DNA of 64,000 nt from Epiperipatus broadwayi (GCA_028023455.1 JAQFVV010006238.1:7882572-7946571), one strand, 5' to 3'; positions 50,065-62,649 are shown, counted from the first letter of the stretch. The notes: generated by a model not told the origin, from the sequence alone. Program-made: numbers and translations.

Positions 50065-50390
50065 ACATGATCACCATCTCTTATACTAGCACATAATTGT
50101 TATTAAAGAAGGCAAAACTCTCTCCATACAGTAGAGCCACCCTGTGCCAACCAGAGTAATCAATGAATGCCAGAAGGCTTGTGCATAAAATCCCTATCTA
50201 GTGCCTACTCATCCAATATCCCCAGACGAGTTTCTGGCTTGTGGCCTTCATCAGTGAGGCTCTAGTCTGGGGATATTGGATGAGTAGGCACTAGATAGGG
50301 ATTTTATGCACAAGCCTTCTGGCATCCATTGATTACTCTGCTTGGCACAGTGTGGCACTACTGTATGGAGACAGTTTTGCCTTGTTTAAT
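50065..50390. repeat. Family B long palindrome with central HHR
   Basis: Arms of about 115 bp (from GGCAAAACTCTCTCCATACA to ATCCAATATCCCCAGAC and mirrored from TCTGGGGATATTGG to AGTTTTGCC) flank a centre that holds the ribozyme. The left outer flank has ATCACATGATCACCATCTC. The arms are still well conserved, so this is among the youngest copies in the window. Confidence 0.85.
50211..50262 (-). ncRNA. Type I hammerhead ribozyme, family B, intact core
   Basis: Minus strand: CCUCA, CUGAUGA (50248-50254), stem II GGC/GCC with a CACAA loop after an A-A mismatch, GAA, ACUCGU (A15.1 to U16.1), C17, then UGGGGAUAUUGGAU. Inner stem I pairs CCUCA with UGGGG. In the family consensus the stem continues as AUCCAA with UUGGAU; here the 5' strand is replaced by the palindrome arm, which also contains AUCCAA. 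The core is complete, so cleavage after GUC is plausible though stem II is short. Confidence 0.65.
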
Positions 50391-50394
50391 ATAT

Positions 50395-51725
50395 TAGAAA
50401 TGAATTATATCAAAAATTGTTTGAAAATTTTGGAAATTAAGTTTTATTTTATGATCTGAATATTATTTCCAGACAATACTATCATCTTCCAAAATGAAAA
50501 CATTACAAATTTCACATTTCATATTGGGAGGTGTCGATTCAATGATTATGAAAATTTTGGATATTTTTTGATTTTCACAATCACCTGATTTAATGCATTT
50601 GATCTTCTTCAATTTATTAAAGTAAGAATTAATTATATCCAATTTGGTACCAATATAATAAAGGCTCTACATTACAGTTTTTATTTTAGAAACCATATAA
50701 GTCACCAAAGATTTCATGATGTCAAAAAAGCTTATACCATCATTACATATTTTTATTTAACCATATATATAAAAGACTTCTATAGCCAAGTCATTGCCAG
50801 TGAAAACACTACCCCTGCCATATATGTGGAACATCATCTATTGAATGAAGCAATAATGTGCATTTCCATTATTGTGATATGAATGGCAGGGTAAGTAAAA
50901 TATTGAGTCTGTGTGACATATTGTATATAGTATTCTTATTTATCATGGATTTATCTATGAAGATAGTTCCAAAGTTGGGTGATAATTTTTTTCATATATG
51001 AATGGATTGGTTCAACTTTTTTAGAGATGTTTGCTCATGTGCCACATCCATCAAAACTAGAAACAAAATGATGAATAATAACAAAGAATCAACTCAAATA
51101 GTTAGTCAAATTTTTTGATCATGGGAAATACAACTGTAGTAAGATGCTATAAGATGACAAAGCATTTTCATTGCAGGATTTAACCCTCTATCCTGTGAAT
51201 GAGAGAAATCATGGATCTCAAATAGATGAATCCTGTATATTTGATTTGAAAAAAGTATAATTCTCAATACCTTTGCGTGTTATAACCATGAATGAGTATA
51301 CAGCTTGCCTTTATTGAGAATAAAGTCCTCAGTCATTTACTCTGACAAATAACTGGCCTATATAAATGTAAATGTCAAAATATTGTGACATTCAACCATC
51401 AGCAATCAACTGCATTATATTCATCCAGGAACATGTGCTCACATTTAGACTATTGAATGTCCATGCGCTGAATCCAAATACAAAATTCTGAAAACTATGA
51501 AAGACAGATGACCAAAAATATTACAATCTCATTTAGATCATATTTTCTGGAAAAAGTCAAAGCAGAATGGTCACAATCCATATATTTTTCTAGCATTTCT
51601 GGAGAACATTCATGCAAGTTATCACTGGTAAAAATGTTTGATTTATGTTAGTTTTGTTCCCAAAAAGGTCTATTGATTATTTTATTTCAATTTTGATTAG
51701 TTTTCTTTAAATTTGTAATAAAGCT
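50395..51725. other. Region without a supported gene
   Basis: The part 50750-51640 is less AT-rich than its surroundings and gives broken peptide-like stretches, which could be a very old transposase or retroelement. I could not match them to a family. Confidence 0.3.
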
Positions 51726-51729
51726 AATT

Positions 51730-51825
51730 TTAGTCAAGCATTGGTAACCTTGTGGTTAGCATAGCTGCCTTTCAAGCAGCTGGCCTGGGTTTGCTTCCCA
51801 GTCAATGCTTTGATATATGGGAAAA
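51730..51825 (+). repeat. tRNA-derived SINE, family S1
   Basis: CTTGTGGTTAGCATAGCTGC (A-box side), GGGTTTGCTTCCC (B-box) and CAATGCTTTGATA tail match the other S1 copies. Confidence 0.75.
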
Positions 51826-51844
51826 AAAGCTAATTTTTAATGTT

Positions 51845-52310
51845 TTCCTAAAGGTTTGTGATAAAAGTGTTTGAGTTGCATTTATATATTGGACTATTTC
51901 CATCATCTAATATAAGTATTGAATGTCTTTAGAAAAATGTAACTTTATTTAAATATTCCAAATACATTCAACTGTTAAAAATAGCACCAGGTTAGTATAT
52001 GCTCAACATTTCAAGAATGGTTCAGTTGGTTAGAGAATTACCATAAAATTCAATATTCAAGAATTTAAAGGTCCACATTTAATTCCCATGCTGGTACTGT
52101 CATTGGTCTTCCCATGCTGGTACTGTCATTGGTAAGACCAGAAATACTTGAAGAAGAGAGGAACATGCATATATTAACCTATGTACTATTACTAACAGTT
52201 GAATGTATTTGGAATATTTAAATAAAATAAATTTTTTGTAAAGACATTTAATACTCATATTAAATGATGGAAATAGCCTAGTATATAAATATAATTATTT
52301 TTTATTGTTG
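51845..52310. mobile_element. Family C repeat carrying a nested tRNA-like SINE
   Basis: Inverted ends TGGACTATTTCCATCATCTA (left) and AAATGATGGAAATAGCC (right), with AAATATTCCAAATACATTCA mirrored by TTGAATGTATTTGGAATATT. Between them, TGGTTCAGTTGGTTAGAG at about 52019 is a clear tRNA A-box; a decayed B-box and a duplicated CATGCTGGTACTGTCATTGG follow (about 52090-52130). Confidence 0.65.
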
Positions 52311-52925
52311 TTTAGTTAAATTATTCACCCATAAAGGAAACACAGTCACCAATATATTATTTCTTCATGAAATTATATATCTTATTACAAATTGGCTTTT
52401 GTTGTTAGTATTATAAAATAAGACATAAATTTTACAATTATGTTGTATAAAGCATGTTTTATTGTGAAAATGGTAACTTTATCAATTAGTATTTTCAGTT
52501 TGATTTTTGTGTGTGTGCAGGGTATCTAAAATTAAAATACATATTATACGGTATTACTAATTTTTGTCCATTATTTGGTCTAATCCCAATACATAGAGTA
52601 TGTGTACTTAATCAACATTTATTGTTAAATAGAAATGAATATATATGATTTAACTATTCAGGGAATATGTTTGAATTTTAGCATATTTCTTTTTGTGTAA
52701 TTTAGCATATTTCTTTTTGTGTAAATGAACTTTATTGCATTGTTAAACTGGTATGCAATGAAGTTTATTCCCACACATACTATGTAAAAATCCCATGTTA
52801 TATCATTGGAAGAAATAAAAACATATGTTGAATAAATATGCATATAGTATTCCATGTATTAAGATTAGTTCAAATAATGTGCAAAATTAATTACTATTGT
52901 ATATATATATGGCTTTATTGCTTAG

Positions 52926-53014
52926 AAGTTCATAAGGAGTTTGAGTTCCAGAATTGGTTGATTCTGGGACACCCCAATCCCAAATCACATTATCTACCAA
53001 CTGCAACAAACTGT
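52926..53014 (+). CDS. Candidate internal exon, unidentified
   Basis: A GCTTAG acceptor precedes 89 nt open in one frame (VHKEFEFQNWLILGHPN then PKSHYLPTATNC), followed by a GTAAGG donor. GC content is above background. Entry would follow one base of a split codon, exit is in phase 0. The following frame at 53122-53250 (beginning KLLNANRIRTF) could be the next exon, but its donor is unclear. Whether it belongs to the gene at 13.0-20.6 kb cannot be told; the phase of the 20566 donor (0) does not fit directly. Confidence 0.3.
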
Positions 53015-53755
53015 GTAAGGTATATTGTATATAGCATTGGAGGCAATTGTTTTTACATGAGGTAAAATTAATAAAAGTAAAATAAAACTAACAACTTATT
53101 AAATACTATCATATGGAGCAGAAACTACTGAATGCAAATAGAATCAGAACCTTTACCCAACAAGTCAACATAGCAGAAAGTATTGGATTTGTTACAACTA
53201 AGACCTCTCATTTTTCCAACTCACTGTTGGATTTTGGCAATAAGTATACATTTGTAATTTTGCCATTCATAATGGGGAATTTATTTTTGGCTGCAAAAAT
53301 CATATATATATTATAGCATAGATAAAGGTAGATTTCCATATTTATCATTTAAGGTTTCCTTGACAACACATTGAAATTGTTGATTGACATTACTTGAGTG
53401 TTGACTGCTTTTATATTTTTATATTATCTATGTATTTGATCAGAGCATTATTAGTTTTATTGTCTAATTAATACATAATTGAATGTGCAGTTTGAAAGTT
53501 ATAATTGCAATTTGAAAGTTATAATTGACTTTTTGTTAATCTGCTTTCAGAACAGATTGTATTTACTTATTTTATGAAGTTTAATTAAATTTCTTTCAAT
53601 TAGTAATTTCATTCTCTTTAGTCAAGATGCCATTTTTAATGTCTATATAAATAGAGACCATACATAAAAGTAGATTTCCACATTTGTTATTTCAAAGAGG
53701 TTGCCTTTATAACAGATTGATATTGTTTGTTTTTTTTTGTTGTTTTTTTAAGTGT

Positions 53756-53850
53756 CATAGCATTGGCCGGGACAGAACCCGCAACCCAGGAAATTGCCTG
53801 CAAGTGCAAGGCAGTCGTGTTGACTTCTTGACCACCAATGAGATTGTTTG
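53756..53850 (-). repeat. tRNA-derived SINE, family S1
   Basis: Read on the minus strand: CATTGGTGGTCAAGAAGTCA, then GCGGGTTCTGTCCC (B-box) and GGCCAATGCTATGACAC, matching the copies at 22960 and 33166. Confidence 0.7.
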
Positions 53851-54419
53851 TTATTGTTCAAATGCTGACTTAATTAATGTATTTACATTCTCTATCTATA
53901 TAGCCTTGAGCATTATTTACTTTATTATTCAATTAAATCATAATTGCAAATACAGTTTGAAAGTTATAATTGTAGTGTGAAAGTTATAAGTGACAATTTG
54001 TTAGTCTGTTTTCAAAACAAATTACATTTTCTTGTTTAATGAGATTTATTTAAACTTAATTGAATTAATAATTTCATTCTCTGTAGTGCTATAGCAATAT
54101 TTAGTGTTTATAAATCACAGATAAAGGTGGATTTCCATCTTAATCTATCTCTATTGTTTAAAGGAGGTTGCTTTGACTACATATTAAGATTGCCATTGAT
54201 ACAAAATTCATCATATATTATGACACAGCAAATGTACAATCACGTTTTCTTTTAAAATATATATGTTCTACAAAATTATGTTTATCTAGTATGGGAGGCA
54301 ATCTGGTTAATGTAATTTATTGATAATTTTTAGATTTATAAACTTCTAAAAATCCAAAGTATTAATAGTAATTACATTTTGTATTTTGAGTGTCAAAGTA
54401 ACTCGACCCACATTTTTGA

Positions 54420-54480
54420 TACAATCCAACTGATGAGTGCTGGTTCAGCATGAAATGCATGTTGGGGAGCATTTGTCTTT
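54420..54480 (+). repeat. Family A hammerhead copy, non-cleavable at position 17
   Basis: CUGAUGA (54430-54436), a 6-bp stem II GUGCUG/CAGCAU and GAAA are all intact, and inner stem I CCAA/UUGG pairs. Position 17 is G, which hammerheads do not cleave, and outer stem I is degraded. No tRNA-like module follows. Confidence 0.6.
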
Positions 54481-54769
54481 TATTGTAACTCTATTTATAT
54501 ACATTTAAAAGAATATGTGATAGTATTGGGATTTTTTAATATATTTATTAATAGTAATTGATGAGTTATACCATAAAACAAGTCGCTCATTTTACTTTTA
54601 TGCTTGTATTTCTTTTATATTTATCATAATATTTACATCAGAAACCATACCTTGAAATAGCATATGAATTTTTTACTAGAAAATTTCAACAAAAATCTTT
54701 TACATCTAATGAATTCCCAACAACAGTAAGAAATGATATATAAACTTAATTAGGTGCTTCAGTTTACCA

Positions 54770-55212
54770 CAGTGGTTTCCAATGTGGATTTAATACCTCA
54801 CAGAGTAGCAATTTGATTTTTAAGATGGAAGGACAATTCAAAAATGAGTTATTAACCATGAATTTGGAAAATCATTAATTGTTCTTATATCTTATTATTC
54901 ATAAATTAAGCTAACATTTTTTTTAATTTCCCTTTTTCTGCACCATCTTCTTCTCAGTATTTTTTTATTCAGATAAACTTTTTACTTTTCCACTGTAACT
55001 TGGAACAAGTTAGATGGCATAAAACTCTATTGTACTTACAACTATTCTTTTATTTTTCTCTTTCATGGATGCCATGTTCTTTGAAAGCTTATTTAACCCA
55101 AATTAATGGCCTTTTAGAGTTCACTTTTTAAATAACAAAAAGTGTCATGGGGAGCATTACAAGTTTAAAGATGCTTAGGAGGGGCATGCCCAAAATAGGT
55201 TAGGAACCACTG
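54770..55212. mobile_element. Non-autonomous hAT-type element
   Basis: Ends are CAGTGGTTTCCAA and TTAGGAACCACTG, the hAT CAGTGGTTC-type terminal repeat. The 8-bp flanks agree only partly, so it is older than the element at 222. The interior has no transposase frame. Confidence 0.65.
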
Positions 55213-57180
55213 GTGTATTTTCTAAAATGAATTACCATGATCCTTGTATCTGTGGATTTTGATAATGTTATAAGATTTTTCAGCTTTGAATGAAAATAGT
55301 ACATGAAAAATGTATTCACATTCAGACACAAACAAATGTTTGGTATTCCATTTTTAAGTTTTTGTACATAATATTTGAAGTATAATAACACACTGTAAGA
55401 TAAAATCCTATGGAGGGAGACTGAAGAGTTGTAATACTCATTAGGTTATATAAATGCTAAGCATTTATTTCTTGTTCTCTCTATAGTTCATTGTTTTGGG
55501 CCAGATTTCTGACAAAAAAATTCTCAGCACAATTTTAAGCCCACGTTACAGCCAAAGCAGTAAGATGTATTATCATTACATCATCAAAGTTTATTCTGTG
55601 TGTCGTGAAACACTGGTATCAGGTTTTAGAGATAAAGGCTCTCAAGCCAAAACTCAGTTATCATTTCAGCTCCTATTCCAAAAGGGGTAGTTATGATTTG
55701 ATTATAGTAAGTCATGTGCAATTTTAAGCAAAAAACTTCACATACCTGACTGAAACTATGTAAACTACTAATACTCTCTAGATTTAAATATCTTTAAGAA
55801 AGATATGATCTTTATATTTCTCCAAGGTGTGTTCTTAATCAATTTAAAAACTTTTGCATTCAACTGCAAAACAAAAGTTCAATAAATTATGATCTTAAAT
55901 GCCTGTTTCTGGGTGAAAACATTTTCCTAAAATCAATGACATCATGTGATCACAGATTACATAATTATGTTCAGTAGTTAGGTTATATATTGGCTTTATA
56001 CCAATCCTGGTTAAAAAAAAAAGGTGTCCATAACTATTAAAATATAAAGGACATTATAATATGTAGAAAATAAATGGATTTAGATCTATATAATTATAGA
56101 AGCAAGTTGGCTGAGATGGAAAACAATTTTTCTTTACATTTTGAATTGGTCTTTTGATAATAAAACAAAGAACAAAGATGTCTTTTAAAGGAAAGGTGCA
56201 TAGATAAAAAACTGGTATGCTACTTCCAGATGTAAAACTCCTTGCTAATGAAAACTATACTAGTAATAAATCTAGAGTTATTGCATAGAACAACACTGAA
56301 AAGGAATTTCTTAAGCACTACCACCTGACATCTATTGACTACTAAAGCTTGTACTATATTGCATAACCTGAATCACAAAAAAGAGTTAGTTACTGGATAT
56401 ATTTTCCTCAAACCTAAATTGTAAAAATGAGTTCTTTTTTTGAAATGTTGGTTGAAGGCTATGAAAATTTTTTTTTACTAATAAGTTTCTTCCAGCAATT
56501 AATTTTTTTATATTTTTCAACTAAGTTATTGACCTTGTATAATTTCTATATTTTTTTTTAGTAGTCATTGATCATAATAGATAATTTAAACTGAATCTGA
56601 ATCCTATGTGTCTTGTGCTATAATCATCCAGAAAATACACATTTCTTATGCTATTTTCTATCTCACAAGCTCATAATTAGTCACAAACAATTGCTTAAAA
56701 AGAGTTAGTCTTTTTCATCCCTATAATTCTACTGAAATTATTTATAATTTTAGAATCATATGACTTAATGGTTGTTTTTAATATTTTTGACAAGAAAAAT
56801 ATAACAGTTTTTACAAAATAAAAAAGGGGCTTAATATATAATTACATGATCTCTAATTTTTATCTAGAAGTAATATGAGTATAATTTGGAAGAATATTTT
56901 TCAAAGTTGCTTATTACTTTAGATTTAGCTCATAATATATCTAAAGCAAAATTATATATTCATGTACATAAGATAAATTATTATAATCTGAAATACTCTT
57001 CATTTGCTTTAAAATACCATTTGTATTGTTTATGTTTTCATATGTTGCATATCATATGTTATGAAAATTAACTTTATTTTCATGTATGCATTTGTATATA
57101 ATTTGCTAGATATACAATATCATATACTCCTTAATTGACACTTTATAATGTAATTTGATATAAAGTAGAATTTACTCCTT
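55213..57180. other. Mostly AT-rich DNA; slightly complex patch at 55480-55690
   Basis: The 64-residue frame in the patch (55496-55690) has no splice context and no family match. The remainder holds only A/T tracts. Confidence 0.35.
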
Positions 57181-57189
57181 TCTGCTTAC

Positions 57190-57225
57190 AGTTTCAACTT
57201 CCCAGCAGTCATCAGCCCTATAACA
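57190..57225 (-). other. Weak hammerhead-like motif 3' of a PLE
   Basis: The minus strand reads GGGCUGAUGACUGCUGGGAA followed by GUUGAAAC. CUGAUGA and GAAA are present at suitable spacing, but stem II would be only 2-3 bp with unpaired bases. It lies on the 3' side of the minus-strand PLE, where such motifs are expected. Confidence 0.25.
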
Positions 57226-57749
57226 TTTAAATATATATAACCATACAATTAATATCTATCTATGCATACATATTTACATATAGAAAACATTATAAACAAT
57301 AATTTATATTATGAATTTTTAAATAATATATTTTTAATAATCCCCATAACTGTATATTCTTATATTTTTAATTAATATTACACTTTTATCTTATTCATAT
57401 TTTAATTGATTTTTTTTATATACATAGTCTATATTTTTAATGTATTTCTCCATATTTTTATTATTTTAAATTTTTTAATAATTTAATTTATTTTTACCAT
57501 TTTAACTATTTCATTATAATTTTAAACATACATTAGTCAAAAACAAAAATAATAACAAAATATTTATATAATTCTATTTCTTCAAAATTTGTAATTTTTT
57601 TTAATTAACTTTACCTCTTTTAAACTCAACAATTTCTTCACAACTCTAACTGAAATAATTTTAAATTGTTTACATTATCACCTTCACTCCCTCTATGAGC
57701 ATATTTTAAAATTACATTTTAATTAAATTTTTTAATCTATACATACTTA

Positions 57750-59403
57750 TTTTATTAATAAAGAATATCAGTATAAAATTAATGTCTTCAAATCCAAATC
57801 TTTGTTTAAAGATGGCCTAATGTTTCTAATCAATATAGTTTCTTTAAACTTTCTATCCCTTCCATTTCTAATATGATTTATTATCTTTATCATTTTTTTT
57901 TACAAATTTATATCATGTCTCCAATGAATGTAAATAAATAGGTTTTTTTTTTTTATATTTTTGCTGGGTTAATTTTATAAATTGAATTTTTTTTGTTTCA
58001 CCTATATAATTACTTTTAAAATTTTTATCCTTACAAGATAAACACTCTATTTATATAATTCATTTATAGAATTTTGTATATTTTCTATATATTTATTATT
58101 TAATATATTAATATTTTTTTTATTTATTACTTTAAATTTTATCACATTATTATACAGAAAGGTCACATGTTTCTACAACCAAACAACCAATAATAGGCTG
58201 CTACTATCATACATTCCAAGTTTACATAATAAATTTTATGCAATTTTTAATAGATAGTTCCAATTCAGTTTTTGAAACACCCCTGTTCTAACAGATTAAT
58301 TAACAATATGAAAGATAAGCTAACACTGGCTCAAAGATCTCAGGCCATTTACAATATTGTATACACTCACACAAATTGCAGAGCATATTATGGGGAAACT
58401 AAGGCAGTACTAGAAACCAGATTACTACAATACAGATATTCATACACCAAGGCACAGTCAGATCCATCATGTTATTCCATCTTTGCACTACATCAGAATC
58501 TGGCAGAATACCAGTGTGAACCACAAGAGATTAACCTGGTCTGCAAAGAGAGACACAATATGAAAAGAAGAGTGAAAGAGTCCTGCTTTATCAGTATGGA
58601 TTGTAACACTATCAGTTGTAAAGACACATGCTTCTCAATATTGACAAAATAAAACAATTAACATTTAACCTTCCATTATTTGCATATAATTACAGAGAGT
58701 TACTTCATTCAGAGCTAAGAATATGAAAGCATGCATCTTGAAAGCACTCAGCAGAGAAATTTAATAATAAAAGTAAACAGTAGCTTTGCAGATTAGGTGT
58801 TATTGTTTTACTCTTATAATTTTGGCATGAAAAGTTTTCGTAGCCATTTTGTATTACAATATTATACTTTTTATTAAGTTTACAGATAATTTTTATATAT
58901 TTTACAATATTGTTGTTATATGGTCTTATATCTATATATTTACCTTCATTATATTTACTATTTTTATGATTATTTTTTTGATGTTATTAAATTTCTCTTC
59001 TGATAGTTTTATATTGTCTTCTATAATCATTATTGGGTAATCATCAATTTTAAATTCCTTGGTTATTAATCTTATTTGCTTACTACAATCTTCTTTATTT
59101 GAGCAATAATTATAGCTTAATGTATTCTTGGAGCAATACTATTTATTGTGCATTATTTGGCTATTATTACATTTCTATATATGGATGTCTCTATTTTACA
59201 CTTACAATTAAAATATGATGTTATTAACAGAATATCTAAATATGGTAATTTGTTTTTTTTTTCTAATATAAATTTTATGCTTTCATCTAATTTATTAACC
59301 TCTTCAAAGAAAATTTTTTTTTACCTTTCGCTTTTGTTAAGAATTAATAAATAATCATCAAGATAATTTTTCATTAATATTGGTGACTTATATTGTGCCA
59401 TTA
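57750..59403 (-). pseudogene. Penelope-like element: RT C-part, linker and GIY-YIG endonuclease
   Basis: From 59403 on the minus strand: MAQYKSPILMKNYLDDYLLI with the catalytic YLDD box (59354-59365), then NKLDESIKFILEKKNKLPYLDI and IETSIYRN, the block after the RT active site in PLEs. A KEFKIDDYPIMIIEDNIKL stretch follows. After an insertion (58155-58840) the sequence resumes with NVIKFKVINKKN, a Cys-X2-Cys (58026-58047) and NYIGETKK (GIY-YIG, about 57990-58013), then RKFKETILIRNIRPSLNKDL (57795-57860), matching the R...E and N of the endonuclease C-terminus. Frameshifts and stops are present and the 5' RT part is missing. Confidence 0.82.
58160..58800 (+). pseudogene. Penelope-like element endonuclease fragment, nested insertion
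   Basis: It starts in the RT-EN linker (NNRLLLSYIPSLHNKFYAIF, 58187-58250). An uninterrupted frame 58272-58652 then gives LTLAQRSQAIYNIVYTHTNC, RAYYGETKAVLETRL (GIY-YIG-like motif with the upstream Cys), then VCKERHNMKRRVKESCFI and a C-terminal CKDTCFS. The downstream tail (CTAAGAATATGAAAGC...AAAGCACTCAGC) equals the one after the copy at 31500. The 126-residue frame has its first Met at 58272 only because the upstream part is broken. It is inserted, in opposite orientation, in the PLE at 57750-59403. Confidence 0.82.
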
Positions 59404-59404
59404 C

Positions 59405-62290
59405 AATTTAGTCACTAGCTAAATTTATAGTAATGTGCATGTAGAAAAGGTCAACTAAAATCATCATCACAATTTTATATAATCATAAATGAAGCTGTAG
59501 GGCATCCAAGTTTAAACCCTACAAGGTCCAGTTCTAAAAGCTTTAAACAGAGAAAGAATGGGTCAACAATTACATGCTTTACTTGTTTGTGTGTTGATAG
59601 AAAGGTAATACCCACATTTAAACTATTTAATATTTAAATTTTCTGTTAAAAAGCAAAGTTATAATGCATACATATAGGCAATGTATGTGTAAATTATTTA
59701 TTTGTTTTATATTTCAAATATTCAACATTTTAACTTTCTTTAAAACTAAGCTATGCTTGATCAATTGTAACATTTTATTCTATACTTCTATTTTGCTTTT
59801 CTTTAATTATAAGTGGGATTTAAAAGTTACAGATTTAATTAAATAATTGGGTTATAATTACTAAGCTAGCAATTATATTATTTAAGGTTAGTTTATGAAT
59901 GATTTGAAAGAATGAAGGATGTGTGTACATTACATACAAAATTTTACATTTCCTAAATATTGAAAGAAAAGGAAGTATTAAATCTGTTAAATTATTTTTT
60001 TTTGTACAATTGTTTGTTAAAAGAGGAAATCTGTTTAATCAGATATCAATCTTTGTAGCAATTTTTTTTTTGTAAATAATTGTTTTTCACTTTGGAAGCT
60101 TATAATGGGTCAGAACTATGATTTTTGAAATTGTCTTATCAAGATCTAAAGAAGGAAGCTCAAAGATTTGAAGTGTTACCTGGATGTTAAAAGAAAAAAG
60201 AAAAAGAAAAGAAAGGAAATAAGGATTGAGTCTATTTTTTTTAAACAAAAGTGTCTGGAAAAAGGATTAAACTTTTCAGTTGAAAAATCATTTAGTTGAA
60301 AATAAATTAGAGATCTAATTAAAACAAATTTGTCCAAAAATAGCAAGTGATGCTATCTCTGATTGGTTAAGGTAGCTAAAAATTGGATATAAAAAGCTGT
60401 CTTGAATTATTATGATTATTGTGATTGATTCAGATTATTAAACTATCAAATTTGAATGTTGAAAATATAAGAAATGGCAGGCTAGAAAAATTATATGTAT
60501 ATCCCATTTGCCGGACCATCTGGAGGAAGCTGCACATCACATTGGAAAGAAAAGATGTGTCTAAAATAATATTCTACACCTTTCAACTGACCAGATAAAT
60601 AAGATGTTTTTAATAGAAGGAAGAAAGCATTCACCTGCATTCAAAGAAGATGAATTAATCTACTGATAAATATTAATCATCAAGTCCAATTAATTGTTCC
60701 AACAACTGATTTTAAACTCAAGAAAATTTACAAATGTGAAAACAACTGCTGTATTTCATCCACATGCTTGACAGGAAGAGAAGAAAAATTAATATAATGA
60801 TTTCCAAATTATCCACTAAAGCAAATAACCTCAATAGAGTCACCATCATCAAATAGTTATCCACCTCAAGAAAGAGATTGTTCCCAGTAAAACAAAAATG
60901 GTAGCTGCAGAAGTATAAACCTTATACAAGACAAGTTTGAACCCTTGGAAATTTGCCACAAACAAAAGCTCAGTAATATGACTTTTTATATCTATTTTCT
61001 TTATGATATCAGTCTTAATAAACATTTTAGCAATAAAGTGGTATATTTTATTTAAAGAACTTTTAAAGACTATTCAGATCAATTAAAAACAAGAATGTCT
61101 TACTAAAAATAACTTTGAGCTTCATAAATGACCTTGAATGTATGAAAATTATTTGTTTATTAATTTTACAATATTAATGTGTAAAACAATTTTTTTTTTT
61201 ATGGTGTTATGATTTTAGTTTTAACTGATATATTATTATTATTTTGGTTTTTAATAATATTTTGTTATTAAGGGATAAGACACGCACATACATAATAATA
61301 TTTTTATATGTGTATAATTGGGAGTGAATGTGAAATAATGAGTAGTATTAGAATATTAGATTATTTTGTTTCAAGTTCAGTATAGATTTCAGCACTTGGA
61401 AGAGAGGGGGGAGAAAATAATTTAAAACTTGTTTCTAAAACTTGCTCTTTCAATTCTACTAACATTTTTTTTTATTCTATTTACATGTTGGATTTTTAAA
61501 GTATGTGTGCTAATGAGCAGATAATATTTTTTTTAAATACTTTTCTCATGGAGTGAAAATCATGGTTAATGTGACGTCCAACTTAATACAAAATACATTT
61601 GAAGGGAAAGGGGGAAGAACTTAAAATTAATCTGAGGATTGTTATATAATCAATTATTATTGTTATTCATGTCAATTTTCATATTTATCTAGAAATTTTT
61701 ATGTATATGTTAGAAATGTAGTAATAAATATTAGTTTGTTTTATTAAACGAGGCGTATATATTTCATTAAGTGTAGTCTTGGTTAAGTGTGATTATTCAT
61801 CATCATCAATGGTTGAATATTAGTTATTTAAGATATAAGTAAATATGCTAAAATTAAGCAATAATTAGGAATTTCTTTATAAAAATTAGTTTTATGTTTA
61901 GGCTTAGTCCTAGAGCTGTAATTGAAACCCTTGTCATTATCATTATTATCATCATCATCATCGTCATCAACGTTTTAATTAATGAGCTGTTTAACTGTTT
62001 AAAGGCCATAAATAAATATTGATTTTATAATATTTAGTGATCTCTTAGTATTATTATAACCACATCCCATCATCTATTTCATGCAAGGATGAGTGAATTG
62101 CCATCCTAAATTAGTTATATATAATCTGAGCTAGTGAACTTATAAAAATATTGAAACACATTTGTTATGTTAAGATCTGAGAAATGATTTATGTTCAATG
62201 AACTCCACTGTGGTTTAAAGATGTTTTACTTTTACCTAACTATTAGTGCTTCTAGTGATATGGCTCAAAAAGCAAAATCTCTCATTTTTA
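59405..62290. other. AT-rich DNA, nothing firmly recognised
   Basis: A patch at 60455-60960 is less AT-rich but its frames are broken. A (ATC)n run at 61935-61975 may be the tail of a minus-strand RTE-like LINE, with no LINE protein sequence left beside it. Confidence 0.35.
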
Positions 62291-62314
62291 TTAGAAATAA
62301 AGTACCAAAAAGGG

Positions 62315-62400
62315 ATTCAAACCCGGTACAGGTGAAAGGTTATCAGATATAACCATGTCTAGATTCAGATAATCTAGTGGCGCCCTGCTAGACCATATTC
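62315..62400 (-). repeat. tRNA-like module next to a GGCGCC motif
   Basis: The minus strand has GGCGCCACTAGATTATCTGA and, about 45 bases later, GGGTTTGAATCCC, a good B-box. The GGCGCC...CTAG part recalls the start region of the LTR-like repeat at 1945 and 21530. Confidence 0.45.
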
Positions 62401-62649
62401 ACTTAGTATTTGTTTAAACATGCACTTAACATCAAACCAAGAAATGAAAGTGGATAAAACCTACAGTCTGTATACCTGAGTTATATTTTATTGAAATTAC
62501 TAGTGTACTCACTTCACGTGATTTCATATAATACTGGTTATTAATAATTTGATCAACCTTTAATTTTGATATTGGACTCCTTTACTCAGATATAATAATA
62601 TTTTTTTTTGAACTCTTTAATTAGGTTACAATATATATATATATATATT

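Noticed and set aside
50750-51650. Possible piggyBac-like or other DDE transposase remnant
   Set aside because: Peptide-like stretches occur in all frames, but no catalytic motif or family signature could be identified.
58849-59354. Plus-strand frames of 63 and 68 residues
   Set aside because: Antisense shadows of the minus-strand PLE reverse transcriptase.
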